Counted from the first letter of the stretch, positions 7,304 to 16,241 are shown. The stretch is DNA of 34,516 bases from Paludibacteraceae bacterium (GCA_024401475.1 JAKSKZ010000040.1:1-34516), one strand, 5' to 3'. Notes: generated by a model from the letters alone, not told the origin. Numbers and translations are program-made.

Positions 7304-9166
7304 ATGCAAGAACAAGAAAAGAAAGAGTTTTTGGAAAAGAGCAGGATGAAACGCATTCTGCAATGGATGTTGTATAGAGGCGGCAAAATGATCAAGGATC
7401 AATTTTTGAACTTCCTCGTTTGGCGTTCACGCACAATAAGTGACAAGCATTTCGTGATGATATTGAGTTTGTTGGTCGGTTTCTTTTGCGCACTCGCCGC
7501 ATTGTTGTTAGGATTTATCATTAATCATATACATGAGTTCGTGAGGACCAGTTTTGATCGTGACGATCTCAACTACCTTTATTTGGCAACTCCGATGATA
7601 GGTATCTTGTTTGCAAGCCTTTATGTGAGATGCATAGTCAAAGACGACATCAGTCATGGAGTGACGAAAATCTTATATGCGATTTCTCAAAACAAAGCGA
7701 TCATCAAGGTGCATAATATGTGGTCGTCCGTCATCGCCAGTTCGTTGACTATCGGTTTTGGAGGTTCCGTAGGAGCCGAGGCCCCAATTGTGCTGACGGG
7801 TTCGGCTATAGGTTCTAATTTGGGCCGTTTGTTCAATTTGCAGCGAAAGACGATGATGTTGCTTGTGGGTTGTGGAGCAGCGGGTGCGGTCGCTGGAATC
7901 TTTAAGGCTCCTTTGACAGGCGTGATCTTCACGTTGGAGGTTTTGATGCTCGACTTGAACATGTCGTCAATTGTGCCGTTGCTCATATCTGCGGCCACTG
8001 CTGCCGTTTGTACCTTTTTCTTTACGGGCAATTCTTCATCCATGTTTGAATTCACACCAGATCCATTCCAGTTGGAGAGGGTGCCTTATTATATTTTGTT
8101 AGGCGTAGTTTGTGGATTCGTCTCACTCTATTTTACGAGAGGAATGAGTAAGTTGGAGTCGTTCTTCGCCAGTTTGGATACTCCTTTGAAGAAATTCATG
8201 GCCGGAGCTCTTTTGCTGGGTGTTTTGATTTTCTTCTTGCCACCGCTTTATGGAGAGGGTTACGACACGATTTCTTATTTGTTGAATAATCAAGTCGATA
8301 TGGTGACGCAAAATAGTGTTTTCTATGATTTTAGAAACAATTCCTATATGCTGCTGCTATTCTTGGTGTTGGTAGTCTTTTTCAAGATATTCGCATCGGC
8401 TGCTACTAATGGCAGTGGTGGTACGGGTGGTATTTTTGCCCCAAGTTTGTTCATGGGTTGTGTGAGCGGATATATAACGGCCTATCTCCTAAACTTCTCC
8501 GGCGTGGCTAAACTTCCAGAAAAGAATTTTGCTTTGGCTGGTATGGCAGGCGTGATGTCGGGTGTCATGCATGCGCCGATGACGGGAACCTTCCTCATCG
8601 CCGAGTTGACAGGAGGTTTCGGTTTGTTTTTGAGCTTGATGATCACGGCTACTATTGCCTATATTACCATTCTCACGTTCGAGCCTCATAGTTTGTATGC
8701 TATGCGTTTGGCGAAGAAAGGGGAATTGTTGACGCACCATTCGGACAATAACGTTTTGACATTGTTGGAGTTGGATAAGATAGTAGAAACGGACCTTAGG
8801 GAACTTCGCCCAGAGAACACGTTGGGTGATGTTGTTGAAATCATTAAGACCTACAACAGAAACTTCTTCCCAGTTTTGGATAGGGACGGCAGAATGGTCG
8901 GTGTCTTGAACTTGGATGAGATAAGAAATGTGATGTTCCGCACGGAGTATTATGATGTTTATACGGTGTCGAAATTGATGAATAATGGCGAACTTCCACA
9001 TGTGGTAAGAACAGATTCGATGGTTAAGGTGATGCAGATTTTTGAAAAGACGAAGCTTTGGAATCTTCCTGTATTCGAGGAAGACGGAAGGTATGCGGGC
9101 TTTGTTTCCAAGTCAAAGATATTTAGTACTTATCGTGATATGTTGGTGGCTTTGTCTGATGATTGA
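7304..9166 (+). CDS. ClC-family chloride channel or antiporter with two CBS domains
   Basis: A 620-residue inner-membrane protein. About residues 50-460 are the ClC transport domain: hydrophobic helices, FGGSVGAEAP (gating glutamate position E159), AGIFKAPLTGVIFTLE and GSGGTGGIFAPSLFMG (the GxFxP motif at 376-380). The C-terminal 130 residues form a CBS pair (DLRELRPENTLGDVVEI and PVLDRDGRMVGVLNLDE; then VVRTDSMVKVMQ and PVFEEDGRYAGFVSKSK), which in this family usually bind adenine nucleotides and tune transport. The canonical GSGIP selectivity loop is not seen; the equivalent place reads ISHGVTKILYAI. Whether it is a channel or an H+/anion exchanger cannot be decided. It is a single-gene unit with its own terminator. 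Confidence 0.92.
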   Translation: MQEQEKKEFLEKSRMKRILQWMLYRGGKMIKDQFLNFLVWRSRTISDKHFVMILSLLVGFFCALAALLLGFIINHIHEFVRTSFDRDDLNYLYLATPMIGILFASLYVRCIVKDDISHGVTKILYAISQNKAIIKVHNMWSSVIASSLTIGFGGSVGAEAPIVLTGSAIGSNLGRLFNLQRKTMMLLVGCGAAGAVAGIFKAPLTGVIFTLEVLMLDLNMSSIVPLLISAATAAVCTFFFTGNSSSMFEFTPDPFQLERVPYYILLGVVCGFVSLYFTRGMSKLESFFASLDTPLKKFMAGALLLGVLIFFLPPLYGEGYDTISYLLNNQVDMVTQNSVFYDFRNNSYMLLLFLVLVVFFKIFASAATNGSGGTGGIFAPSLFMGCVSGYITAYLLNFSGVAKLPEKNFALAGMAGVMSGVMHAPMTGTFLIAELTGGFGLFLSLMITATIAYITILTFEPHSLYAMRLAKKGELLTHHSDNNVLTLLELDKIVETDLRELRPENTLGDVVEIIKTYNRNFFPVLDRDGRMVGVLNLDEIRNVMFRTEYYDVYTVSKLMNNGELPHVVRTDSMVKVMQIFEKTKLWNLPVFEEDGRYAGFVSKSKIFSTYRDMLVALSDD

Positions 9167-9185
9167 TGGAGGTTTGTGAAGAAAC

Positions 9186-9224
9186 AAAAGGCTGATCTCG
9201 TTGTTGAGGTCAGCCTTTTTTTTT
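9186..9224. terminator. Bidirectional terminator between the ClC gene and the HPPK-like gene
   Basis: AAAAGGCTGA pairs with TCAGCCTTTT, extended by CTC/GAG, with a long T run on the plus strand and an A run that gives Ts on the minus strand. It separates two convergent genes and can serve both. Confidence 0.85.
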
Positions 9225-9609
9225 ATCGGTTTAATTTGGTTGATAGTTGATTCATCAAGTATCTAACATATTGTTTTGGATAATCTTCGTGGATGGGAAT
9301 TTCGTCCATCATGATGATGTCAATGTCCATAGTGACAAGATCGATACCTTTGACTCTTCCGAAGTCGATTTCTACCTGCTTCAGATGTTTTTTTAGCTCT
9401 TCTTTTGTCAGATTGCAAGCTAAAGATATTCCCGAGTTGAAGTAGAATAGGCAAGAGGTGTTGCCTAAGGAAGGCGTTCGTATGGTGCTGGTGGTTGCTT
9501 TGATGGCGAAGTGAGTGCGTAAGGCACTTATGGCTTCTTTTATCAAAGTCCTTCCGTTGGGAGCGTTCGATCCCATGCAGAGCCGATAGGTGTGATACAT
9601 CTTATTCAA
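9223..9609 (-). CDS. HPPK-like protein (FolK homologue, divergent)
   Basis: The 128-residue protein resembles 6-hydroxymethyl-7,8-dihydropterin pyrophosphokinase. It has an N-terminal beta strand with LCMGSN, then TPSLGNTSCLFYFNSGISL (like the family's P-x-x-x-F-N segment), KQVEIDFGR and TMDIDIIMMDE, which keeps the D-x-D metal site. It is shorter than typical FolK (about 160 residues) and lacks the arginine that normally precedes the D-x-D motif (PRxxDxD). It may therefore be a non-catalytic relative, or a lineage-specific form with altered kinetics. It overlaps the end of the DUF4403 gene by eight bases if the first ATG is used; the next ATG, at codon 4 (first base 9600), would avoid the overlap. 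Translational coupling is likely. Confidence 0.7.
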   Translation of the reverse strand: MNKMYHTYRLCMGSNAPNGRTLIKEAISALRTHFAIKATTSTIRTPSLGNTSCLFYFNSGISLACNLTKEELKKHLKQVEIDFGRVKGIDLVTMDIDIIMMDEIPIHEDYPKQYVRYLMNQLSTKLNR

Positions 9610-11044
9610 CGGTTATTTTCAGTTTTCCCATCAAGTCCATACTGATTTTCAATCCCATTTTGGTGATGAAAATGTTCTCCACATTTAGGTCGTTGACGAA
9701 GCCGTTCAGTTTGACATTTGGCACAATTTCCATGTTGAATAGTTCCGAACGGCTCATGTCTTTTACAAGGTGGTATTCGTCTCTTAGCGAGAATGTTAGA
9801 CCTTCTTCCAATCTTCGTTTCATGCCTTTTTTGTAGAAAAGGTTTACAATTTTAGCCAAAATGTTTTTTGTCTTGATTTTGTAGTCAACGTCTTTTACTC
9901 GAATGGAGTAAGTCTGTTGGTCGTAATAAGGCACACACTCGAGGTAAACGAAACCATTAATGAAACCTACGACGCCGAGCCCGACAATCAATTTGTCGTT
10001 TTGGCCGAAAATCTCAATGCTGTCAACAACAACGCTTTTTTTCCCTTCTCCGAACGTTTGTCCAATCATGGTGCTTCTTGCCATGGAATCGAGAAGTGTG
10101 AATGGCACGTCGGCGAGGAGGTTCATCTTGAATTGCTCGTCTGTTTTGGCGTACATTGTTAAAGGAGGAAGGATGCTCTCCTTCTTGATGAAAGAGGGAG
10201 CGTTTCCTAAATAAATGTCCATGAGACACTTGACGCCGAAAGTGGTGTTGATTTTTCCTTGGTAGCCGATGATAGGCGTAGTGTAAATCTGGATAGGGGT
10301 TGTTTTGACCCATGCCTTGTAGTCGGCCGTGGATATGTCGATAGGGTCTTGCACCGAATTCCAGAGGTTTTGGGCGTAAGTGCGTAAAGGCACTTGCTCG
10401 TTCAGAGCCTTGTCGATGGCTGACTGGATGTCGTTTTTGTTGTCCTTGATGATTTTGTCAACGATGAAAGTGATACGCACATCGACAAATCCCACTTTAA
10501 GGACCGGCTTTTTTATCCAGGAATAGTTGACGATTTCCGTTTTAGAAACGATGTTCCAATCTTTGGAAAGGTTGATTGTGGTCTTGAATTTTAAGTCTAT
10601 AGCACCTTCGATCTCTTTGTCTGTGTAGGTGATGCCAAGGTCGAATCGTTTTTTCACCCAAAATTTGATAGGCACTTGATATTCAAGTACGTTGTCCTCA
10701 TATTGAATCTTGAAATCTTTGGCCTTTTCGGCTTTCACCATCAAGCTGTCGTCCTCGATGTTGTTGTCCTCATAAAGGACACCGTTGAATGTCTCGTTCA
10801 ATTTCTTTTCCAAGAAAGATATGTTGATGTCGAGGGGAATGTGCAGTGTGGACGTCTTTGGTGTATAAAAGATTTCTTCGTACTCCTCCTCCGGGCGATC
10901 TTCTGTCATGCTGTCAAGTCGTTCGGATAAGGACATGTTGTCTATTGAATCAGTAGGGAAAAAAGATTCGACATCCTCTTGAGCGATGCAATTAAATACG
11001 GATAAAATAGTTATTATCAGAGTGTTAGTGAGTTTTTTGACCAT
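9602..11044 (-). CDS. DUF4403 family exported protein
   Basis: A 480-residue protein with an N-terminal signal peptide (about 1-21, ending CIAQ). The rest fits the DUF4403 family, found mainly in Bacteroidota and Proteobacteria: STLHIPLDINISFLEKKLNE near the start, then QVPIKFWVKKRFDL, PLRTYAQNLWNSVQDPIDIS in the middle and a long beta-rich C-terminal half. The family has a repeated BPI/TULIP-like shape that suggests lipid or hydrophobic ligand handling in the envelope, but no defined role is known to me. It is the first gene of a two-gene unit with the HPPK-like gene. A good -7 element lies on the minus strand at 11072-11079. Confidence 0.8.
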   Translation of the reverse strand: MVKKLTNTLIITILSVFNCIAQEDVESFFPTDSIDNMSLSERLDSMTEDRPEEEYEEIFYTPKTSTLHIPLDINISFLEKKLNETFNGVLYEDNNIEDDSLMVKAEKAKDFKIQYEDNVLEYQVPIKFWVKKRFDLGITYTDKEIEGAIDLKFKTTINLSKDWNIVSKTEIVNYSWIKKPVLKVGFVDVRITFIVDKIIKDNKNDIQSAIDKALNEQVPLRTYAQNLWNSVQDPIDISTADYKAWVKTTPIQIYTTPIIGYQGKINTTFGVKCLMDIYLGNAPSFIKKESILPPLTMYAKTDEQFKMNLLADVPFTLLDSMARSTMIGQTFGEGKKSVVVDSIEIFGQNDKLIVGLGVVGFINGFVYLECVPYYDQQTYSIRVKDVDYKIKTKNILAKIVNLFYKKGMKRRLEEGLTFSLRDEYHLVKDMSRSELFNMEIVPNVKLNGFVNDLNVENIFITKMGLKISMDLMGKLKITVE

Positions 11045-11071
11045 GATGCGTTTGAGAATTATTCAGTTTCC

Positions 11072-11079
11072 CAAAAATA
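11072..11079 (-). promoter_or_regulatory. -7 element for the DUF4403 gene
   Basis: On the minus strand TATTTTTG is a perfect TAnnTTTG, about 30 bases upstream of the start codon. The -33 element is weak. Confidence 0.5.
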
Positions 11080-11382
11080 GTTATTTATTTGTATAAAATT
11101 TAAGGTGATCTCTATAAATTCACTGTTCCTTGATTTATTGTGATAAAGTGGTGGATTATGAATTGTTTTCGTTTCTTCATCTTGTTGTTTGTCAGTCAGT
11201 CTTAGTGTTTGCGTGCCCTTTCCTTAATGCTTAACAAAATCCTCGCGGTCAATTGGCGGAGGCTGCCATAAGTTGCGGGATGAAAAAAGAGATAGGTGTC
11301 ATGTCTGAATTTCGATACTCATAATTGAGGAGAGAAAAAGGGGAATTTATTCATTGTTTCGTAAGTTTTTTTTTGATGAGTG

Positions 11383-11411
11383 TTGTTTTATTGCGAAAAT
11401 GATTAATTTTG
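11383..11411 (+). promoter_or_regulatory. Bacteroidota-type promoter for the barrel-gene cluster
   Basis: TTG (11383-11385), an 18-base spacer and TAATTTTG (11404-11411) match the Bacteroidota consensus. It probably drives the three-gene cluster at 11608-14211. Confidence 0.6.
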
Positions 11412-11607
11412 CACATTGGAAAGAAAACATTTTCGCCAATGCGGTAATTCTTGAATTTGTTGTTGAATACTTTTGAGATGAACTATGATTGGGTTTGCTT
11501 CTCTGACATAATGTTTTTCGACAAGATTTAAGTGTGAAGATTGGTAATAGTTGATGTCTATTTTAGTGTTAATATTTAGAAAAGAAAGATAAACATATAA
11601 ATTTATT

Positions 11608-12417
11608 ATGAAAAAAGTAGTGATTTTTTTGTTCGCTCTTTTTAACCTCTCTTCTTATGTTTTTGCACAAAGTGAGGTGAGCGAAACGAAAGAGGTTAGT
11701 GCACAATCGACCCAAACCGAAGAAGAAGGACAAGACCAAGAAGGTTTTAAGAGTAACTGGTTTATTGGTGTCGGAGAGGGTGCTGTGGTTAATAAGTTCA
11801 AAGACAACTGGTTTGTTGGTCTCGGTCCTGCATTTCAGTTTTTCTCGGGAAATCCATCAAGTGGAAGTATGTTTGATCATGCAAATGTCGGCATTCAATT
11901 GCACGGAGGTAAATGGATGACTCCTGATTTCGGATTTCGATTTGGTTTCCAGGGCGCAAGTTTCAAGGATTATATGAAGGAAAACCAATCTTATGTTTCG
12001 TTTAATTGTAACATGATGGTGAATGCTCATAACTTGCTTAGGGGTTATTCGGAGAATCGTATTTGGAATATAAGCCCATATTTGGGTCCAGTTTTTCATA
12101 TTACTGATTTCAGCAAGAACACTCATTACGGATTTGGTTTGTTGGCCGGTCTTCACAATACATTCAATATGAATAATATCATTCCTTATGTAGGTGACAA
12201 GGTGTTCTTGGTGTTTGATTTGAGTGCAAATTGGTCGGATAAAGAGTTTGACCATTATGAAAAGGAGCGTTCAGATGCGCCAACTGACAATGGCAGCAGC
12301 AATAAGTATGAGAGTTATGTGACGGGTAGAGGCCTTGATGGCATTTACACAATCTCAATTGGTGCTGTTTATAGATTCCCTAAGAGAGGTTGGACATCTT
12401 CATTCATTATGTACTAA
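11608..12417 (+). CDS. Outer-membrane beta-barrel protein, tandem paralogue 1
   Basis: A 269-residue protein with a signal peptide (about 1-21, ending VFAQ) and an acidic linker rich in E, Q and S (about 22-48). A barrel-like region follows whose blocks recur in the next two genes: FKDNWFVGLGPAFQFFSGNP, GGKWMTPDFGFRFGFQG, WNISPYLGPVF and DLSANWSDKEFDHYE, ending AVYRFPKR. Alternating hydrophobic and aromatic strands suggest an eight-stranded OmpA-like barrel. There is no peptidoglycan-binding domain. In the linker region a KSNWFIGVGEGAVVNKF segment resembles a partial second copy of the first strand. The function is unknown; it is probably a structural outer-membrane protein. Confidence 0.75.
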   Translation: MKKVVIFLFALFNLSSYVFAQSEVSETKEVSAQSTQTEEEGQDQEGFKSNWFIGVGEGAVVNKFKDNWFVGLGPAFQFFSGNPSSGSMFDHANVGIQLHGGKWMTPDFGFRFGFQGASFKDYMKENQSYVSFNCNMMVNAHNLLRGYSENRIWNISPYLGPVFHITDFSKNTHYGFGLLAGLHNTFNMNNIIPYVGDKVFLVFDLSANWSDKEFDHYEKERSDAPTDNGSSNKYESYVTGRGLDGIYTISIGAVYRFPKRGWTSSFIMY

Positions 12418-12425
12418 ATATATAT

Positions 12426-13031
12426 ATGAAGTTAAAAGTTTGTATATTATTCTTTTTCCTTGCTAGTTTCGCTTCTGTGTTCTCACAGTCGAGATTGGTT
12501 TATGTGAATGACTTTCGTGATGATTGGGTGTTGGGATTGTCCGGGGGTGTTCAGACTTTTCAAGGAACACCTTCGTCCGACAAAGGCTTTTCTCATTCGT
12601 TGTCCCCAGCTTTGTCTGTTACTTTAGGTAAGTGGTTAACTCCTGCGTACGGACTACGCATTGGTTATAACGGAACTTATTTTAGAGATACATACGGGGA
12701 GGATGTCTCTTTTTTCACCTTGCATGGGGAGTTTATGTTTAATATACAAAATTTCGTCAACGATGATATGAATGATCATTTTTGGTGCGCTTCTCCTTAT
12801 ATAGGCACGGGATGGGCAGCTTCTCGTGGAGAAAACAAAAATGATGGATGGGCTTTGCATTTTGGTTTGCAAAATACTTTTCGTATAACGTCTTCTCTTC
12901 AGGCGAAGGCAGAGTTGTCTGCGATTTTGGCTGATAAGGAATTTGATTTGCGAATTGATTCTGGGCAAGGTTTTGATAAGTTGTATGCTCTAACCATCGG
13001 CTTGGTGTATCGACTAAAGTTTGAAGATTAA
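12426..13031 (+). CDS. Outer-membrane beta-barrel protein, tandem paralogue 2
   Basis: The likely start is the ATG at 12426, because the signal peptide MKLKVCILFFFLASFASVFS begins there; an in-frame upstream extension would overlap the previous gene. The 201-residue product is a bare barrel: FRDDWVLGLSGGVQTFQGTP, LGKWLTPAYGLRIGYNGTYF, ASPYIGTGWAASRGENKNDG, and ELSAILADKEFDLRI to the end VYRLKF. It is closer to paralogue 3 than to paralogue 1 (both have GWAASRG and NDGWA/NDGYA). It has no linker and no OmpA domain. It is eight bases from the previous stop and almost certainly co-transcribed. Confidence 0.75.
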   Translation: MKLKVCILFFFLASFASVFSQSRLVYVNDFRDDWVLGLSGGVQTFQGTPSSDKGFSHSLSPALSVTLGKWLTPAYGLRIGYNGTYFRDTYGEDVSFFTLHGEFMFNIQNFVNDDMNDHFWCASPYIGTGWAASRGENKNDGWALHFGLQNTFRITSSLQAKAELSAILADKEFDLRIDSGQGFDKLYALTIGLVYRLKFED

Positions 13032-13044
13032 AAGTCACAATACG

Positions 13045-14211
13045 ATGAGATTTAAAACGATTCTGCCATATTTGCTCTTGTTAAGTTCGGCTTCTGTTGC
13101 CACAGGTGCTGAAAATAGTTCGTTGCATCTCAATAAATGGAAGGATAATTGGTTTGCTGGTGCAGGTTTTGGTGTTCAGGAATTTGTCGGTAGTCCAGAA
13201 TCGTCTCTTTCTTTTAGCGAAATGATGACTCCGGCTATAACGGCTTATGTTGGAAAATGGCTGACGCCCTCATCTGGTCTTCGTCTCGTCTATAACGGTG
13301 CTACTTTTAAAAACAATGAGGGTAGTGATACTCCCTATTTTAATATTCATGGAGACTATCTTTGGAATTTCCATAATTCAGTGTTCGGTTATAAGCGAAT
13401 GAGAATATGGGAGCTGTCTCCTTATATTGGCGCTGGTTGGGCGGCTTCTCGTGGTACGAATACCAATGATGGTTACGCTGTAAACATTGGATTGCATAAT
13501 GAGTTCCGTTTTACGGATGGTGTCTATGCAATGTTGGATTTGTCCTCAATGTTGGCGGACAAGGAGTTTGACTTGCAGATAACAGATAAATACTCTTTTG
13601 ATAAATTATTTGTTGCGTCTCTCGGTTTGACATATCGTTTCAAAAAACGTGATTGGGATACTTGCTCCCTCAAAAATATGAAATTGGCACTCTTGTCGGA
13701 TGAAGAGTTTGCTGCTAAAATGGCGGCAGATTCTGCTCAGGCGGCGGAGAAAAAGGCTCAAGCGGAGGAAAAGGCTCGCTTAACGGCTCAACTCAACGAG
13801 TGTTTGAAAAAACAGACGGATCTGTTGAGCGAATTAGAGGCAGAGCAGAAGAAGGTGTCTGATGGTTTGGGCAATCTTTCTGATTTAGATAGAAAATTGA
13901 CTACAAAGACAGTTTTCTTTACTTCAGCTTCGACAACAGTGGCTAATAAGTATATGGTTGACATGAAGCCACTTGTTGCTTATGCTAAAAAGAATGGTCT
14001 TAAGTTGAAGGTTACGGGCTATGCCGATAATGCAACGGGTACAGCGGAATTCAACAAAGCTTTGAGTCAACGTCGTGCTCAATCGGTTGCTTCTATGTTG
14101 GAAAAGTTGGGCATGGCTCAATCTGATTTGATAGTTGAAGCTGCTGGTGGTGCAATGGTTGCCAATGACATGAAATACAATCGTAGGGTTACCGTCGAAT
14201 TGGCTAAATAA
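13045..14211 (+). CDS. OmpA family protein, tandem paralogue 3 (barrel plus peptidoglycan-binding domain)
   Basis: The ATG at 13045 is chosen because the signal peptide MRFKTILPYLLLLSSASVAT starts there; an upstream TTG start would overlap the previous gene. The 388-residue protein has a barrel (about 25-210, with WKDNWFAGAGFGVQEF, VGKWLTPSSGLRLVYNGATF, SPYIGAGWAASRGTN and DLSSMLADKEFDLQI). An Ala/Glu/Lys-rich coiled coil follows (about 218-275). The C-terminal OmpA/MotB domain (about 285-388) contains VTGYADNATGTAEFNKALSQ, RRAQSV and NRRVTVEL, with the Asp and Arg that bind diaminopimelate in peptidoglycan. It should tether the outer membrane to the cell wall. It ends the cluster, followed by a terminator. 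Confidence 0.9.
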   Translation: MRFKTILPYLLLLSSASVATGAENSSLHLNKWKDNWFAGAGFGVQEFVGSPESSLSFSEMMTPAITAYVGKWLTPSSGLRLVYNGATFKNNEGSDTPYFNIHGDYLWNFHNSVFGYKRMRIWELSPYIGAGWAASRGTNTNDGYAVNIGLHNEFRFTDGVYAMLDLSSMLADKEFDLQITDKYSFDKLFVASLGLTYRFKKRDWDTCSLKNMKLALLSDEEFAAKMAADSAQAAEKKAQAEEKARLTAQLNECLKKQTDLLSELEAEQKKVSDGLGNLSDLDRKLTTKTVFFTSASTTVANKYMVDMKPLVAYAKKNGLKLKVTGYADNATGTAEFNKALSQRRAQSVASMLEKLGMAQSDLIVEAAGGAMVANDMKYNRRVTVELAK

Positions 14212-14252
14212 ACTGTTTTGTATTATAGTTTTGCTTGAGTACATACAAATAT

Positions 14253-14281
14253 AAAGCATCTCGTTATGGGATGCTTTTTTT
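14253..14281 (+). terminator. Intrinsic terminator after the OmpA gene
   Basis: AAAGCATC pairs with GATGCTTT around a nine-base loop and is followed by more Ts. It ends the barrel cluster 17 bases before recQ. Confidence 0.85.
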
Positions 14282-14297
14282 GTGATTTGAAATAGTG

Positions 14298-16199
14298 ATG
14301 GACAAATATCAAGAGATACTTAGACAATATTGGGGCTATGATGACTTTCGTCCGCTTCAAGGTGATATTATTCGTTCTGTAGGTGCTGGAGTCGATACTT
14401 TAGGCCTTATGCCTACGGGTGGAGGAAAAAGTATTACTTTTCAAGTCCCAGCTCTTGCTATGGAGGGCATTTGCATTGTTGTCACGCCTTTGATTGCTTT
14501 GATGAAAGATCAGGTGGAAAACTTGCGCGCAAGAAATATCAAGGCGGCCGCTGTCTATTCGGGATTGACTCGGGATGAAATTTTAGTGGCCTTAGACAAT
14601 TGTGTCTTAGGAGATTATAAGTTTTTGTATGTCTCTCCTGAACGATTGGCAACGGATATTTTTATAGCAAAATTGCAGCAGATGAATGTTTGCCTTCTTG
14701 CCGTTGACGAGTCGCATTGTATTTCCCAGTGGGGGTACGATTTTCGTCCGTCTTATCTGAAAATAGCAGACATCCGTACGTATATACCCAATGTGCCAGT
14801 TTTGGCCTTGACTGCAACTGCAACTCCCGAGGTTGTGGAGGATATTCAGCGTCAATTGCATTTCAAGAACGGCAAGGTTTTCCAAAAAAGTTTCTCTCGT
14901 AAGAATATTGCCTATATAGTGCGTCATACGGAGGATAAGATGGGACAGATGTTCCGGATCCTTGCCGCAGTTCCTGGTACTTCCATCGTTTATGTCCGAA
15001 GTCGAAAGAAAACGAAAGAGGTGTCTGATATATTGAATGCTCAAGGTGTAACGGCCGACTTTTATCATGCTGGTCTTAGCAATGAATTAAAAGACCAGAA
15101 GCAGCAAGATTGGAAATCGGGACAATGTCGTGTTATTGTAGCGACCAATGCTTTTGGCATGGGTATTGACAAGCCTGATGTTCGCACGGTTATACATTTG
15201 GATTTGCCAGATACGTTGGAAGCCTATTTTCAGGAGGCTGGTCGTGCGGGGCGCGATGAGCAGCAGGCTTATGCCATACTTCTTTATAACAAATCGGATA
15301 ATGCCAAGCTAAAAAAGAGGATTGCTGACGGTTTTCCTGAAAAGGATTTTATAGAGAAGGTTTATAACTCTTTGTGTAATTATTTCCAAATAGGAGAGGG
15401 ATATGGACTTGATTCTGTCTTTGATTTTAGTATAGGTGAATTTTGTTCTGTATTCAAATTTCCTATGTTGCCTGCTTATAGTGCATTGAAGATATTGGAG
15501 AGTGCTGGATATCTGGAGCTTACTGATGATGAGGATCATAAGTCTCGTGTGATGTTTATCGTCAATCGCAATGAGTTGTACGATTTGCATGCGGAGAATC
15601 CGTTTCATGATGAGTTGATGAAGATATTGCTTCGCTCATATACGGGGCTGTTTTCAGAATATGCTTTTATCGACGAGGCTCTTTTGGCGAAGCGTTTAGG
15701 CGTGTCGCGGGATGACGTCTATAAGGGTTTGATCTATCTTTCTAAATGGAGAGTCATCAATTATGTGCCTGGAAAGAAAACCCCAGTTGTTGTATTTACT
15801 CGCAATAGGATTGATTTGCAACATCTTATCATAAAGAGAGAGGTTTACGAGGATAGGAAAAGTAAATTTGAAAAGAGGATAGATAGTGTCCTCTCTTACG
15901 CTCAATCTCAAGATCGATGTAGAAGTCGCATGTTGCTTCATTATTTCGGAGAGGAAAATTCTGATCTATGTGGTTGTTGCGATTATTGCAAAGGCAGAAA
16001 GCAACGCTCATTGTCAAATGTTGATTATGGAGAGATAAAGGCTAAAACTTTGGCTCTTTTGCAGGATGGCCCAGTTTCGTTGCCGTCTGTTCTGACTTAC
16101 TTGGGATATGACGAAGAAAAAATATTGGAAGTTCTGCGATTGATGCAGGATGCTGGTGAGATAAAAACGAGGACGGATGGATATTTGTCTTTGCCGTAA
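14298..16199 (+). CDS. recQ: ATP-dependent DNA helicase RecQ
   Basis: A 3'-5' superfamily 2 helicase for recombination and repair. The ATG at 14298 is preferred to the GTG one codon earlier. Motif I is TGGGKS (40-45), motif II DESHC (137-141) with the RecQ-specific ISQWGYDFRPSY, and motif VI QEAGRAGRDE (about 314-323). The zinc-binding and winged-helix (RQC) region follows, with cysteines in CRSRMLLHYFGEE and LCGCCDYC (about 535-560). The remaining 70 residues look like another small helical domain and not a clear HRDC domain, so the protein (633 residues) is on the short side. All catalytic motifs are intact. Confidence 0.95.
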   Translation: MDKYQEILRQYWGYDDFRPLQGDIIRSVGAGVDTLGLMPTGGGKSITFQVPALAMEGICIVVTPLIALMKDQVENLRARNIKAAAVYSGLTRDEILVALDNCVLGDYKFLYVSPERLATDIFIAKLQQMNVCLLAVDESHCISQWGYDFRPSYLKIADIRTYIPNVPVLALTATATPEVVEDIQRQLHFKNGKVFQKSFSRKNIAYIVRHTEDKMGQMFRILAAVPGTSIVYVRSRKKTKEVSDILNAQGVTADFYHAGLSNELKDQKQQDWKSGQCRVIVATNAFGMGIDKPDVRTVIHLDLPDTLEAYFQEAGRAGRDEQQAYAILLYNKSDNAKLKKRIADGFPEKDFIEKVYNSLCNYFQIGEGYGLDSVFDFSIGEFCSVFKFPMLPAYSALKILESAGYLELTDDEDHKSRVMFIVNRNELYDLHAENPFHDELMKILLRSYTGLFSEYAFIDEALLAKRLGVSRDDVYKGLIYLSKWRVINYVPGKKTPVVVFTRNRIDLQHLIIKREVYEDRKSKFEKRIDSVLSYAQSQDRCRSRMLLHYFGEENSDLCGCCDYCKGRKQRSLSNVDYGEIKAKTLALLQDGPVSLPSVLTYLGYDEEKILEVLRLMQDAGEIKTRTDGYLSLP

Positions 16200-16201
16200 A
16201 T

Positions 16202-16241
16202 AAAAATGTCCGAAAAAAATTCCAATTTTTCCGGACATTTT
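16202..16241. terminator. Bidirectional terminator between recQ and the DUF4831 gene
   Basis: AAAATGTCCG pairs with CGGACATTTT, extended by an A tract facing a T tract. It lies between two convergent genes and can serve both strands. Confidence 0.85.

Larger units (their letters stand above)
11045..11607. other. Long divergent intergenic region before the barrel-gene cluster
   Basis: Between the DUF4403 gene and the first barrel gene lie 563 bases without a credible gene. It holds a minus-strand promoter element (11072-11079) and a plus-strand promoter (11383-11411). The plus-strand promoter leaves a leader of about 190 bases before the 11608 start, long enough for post-transcriptional control, though I recognise no riboswitch. 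Confidence 0.5.
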
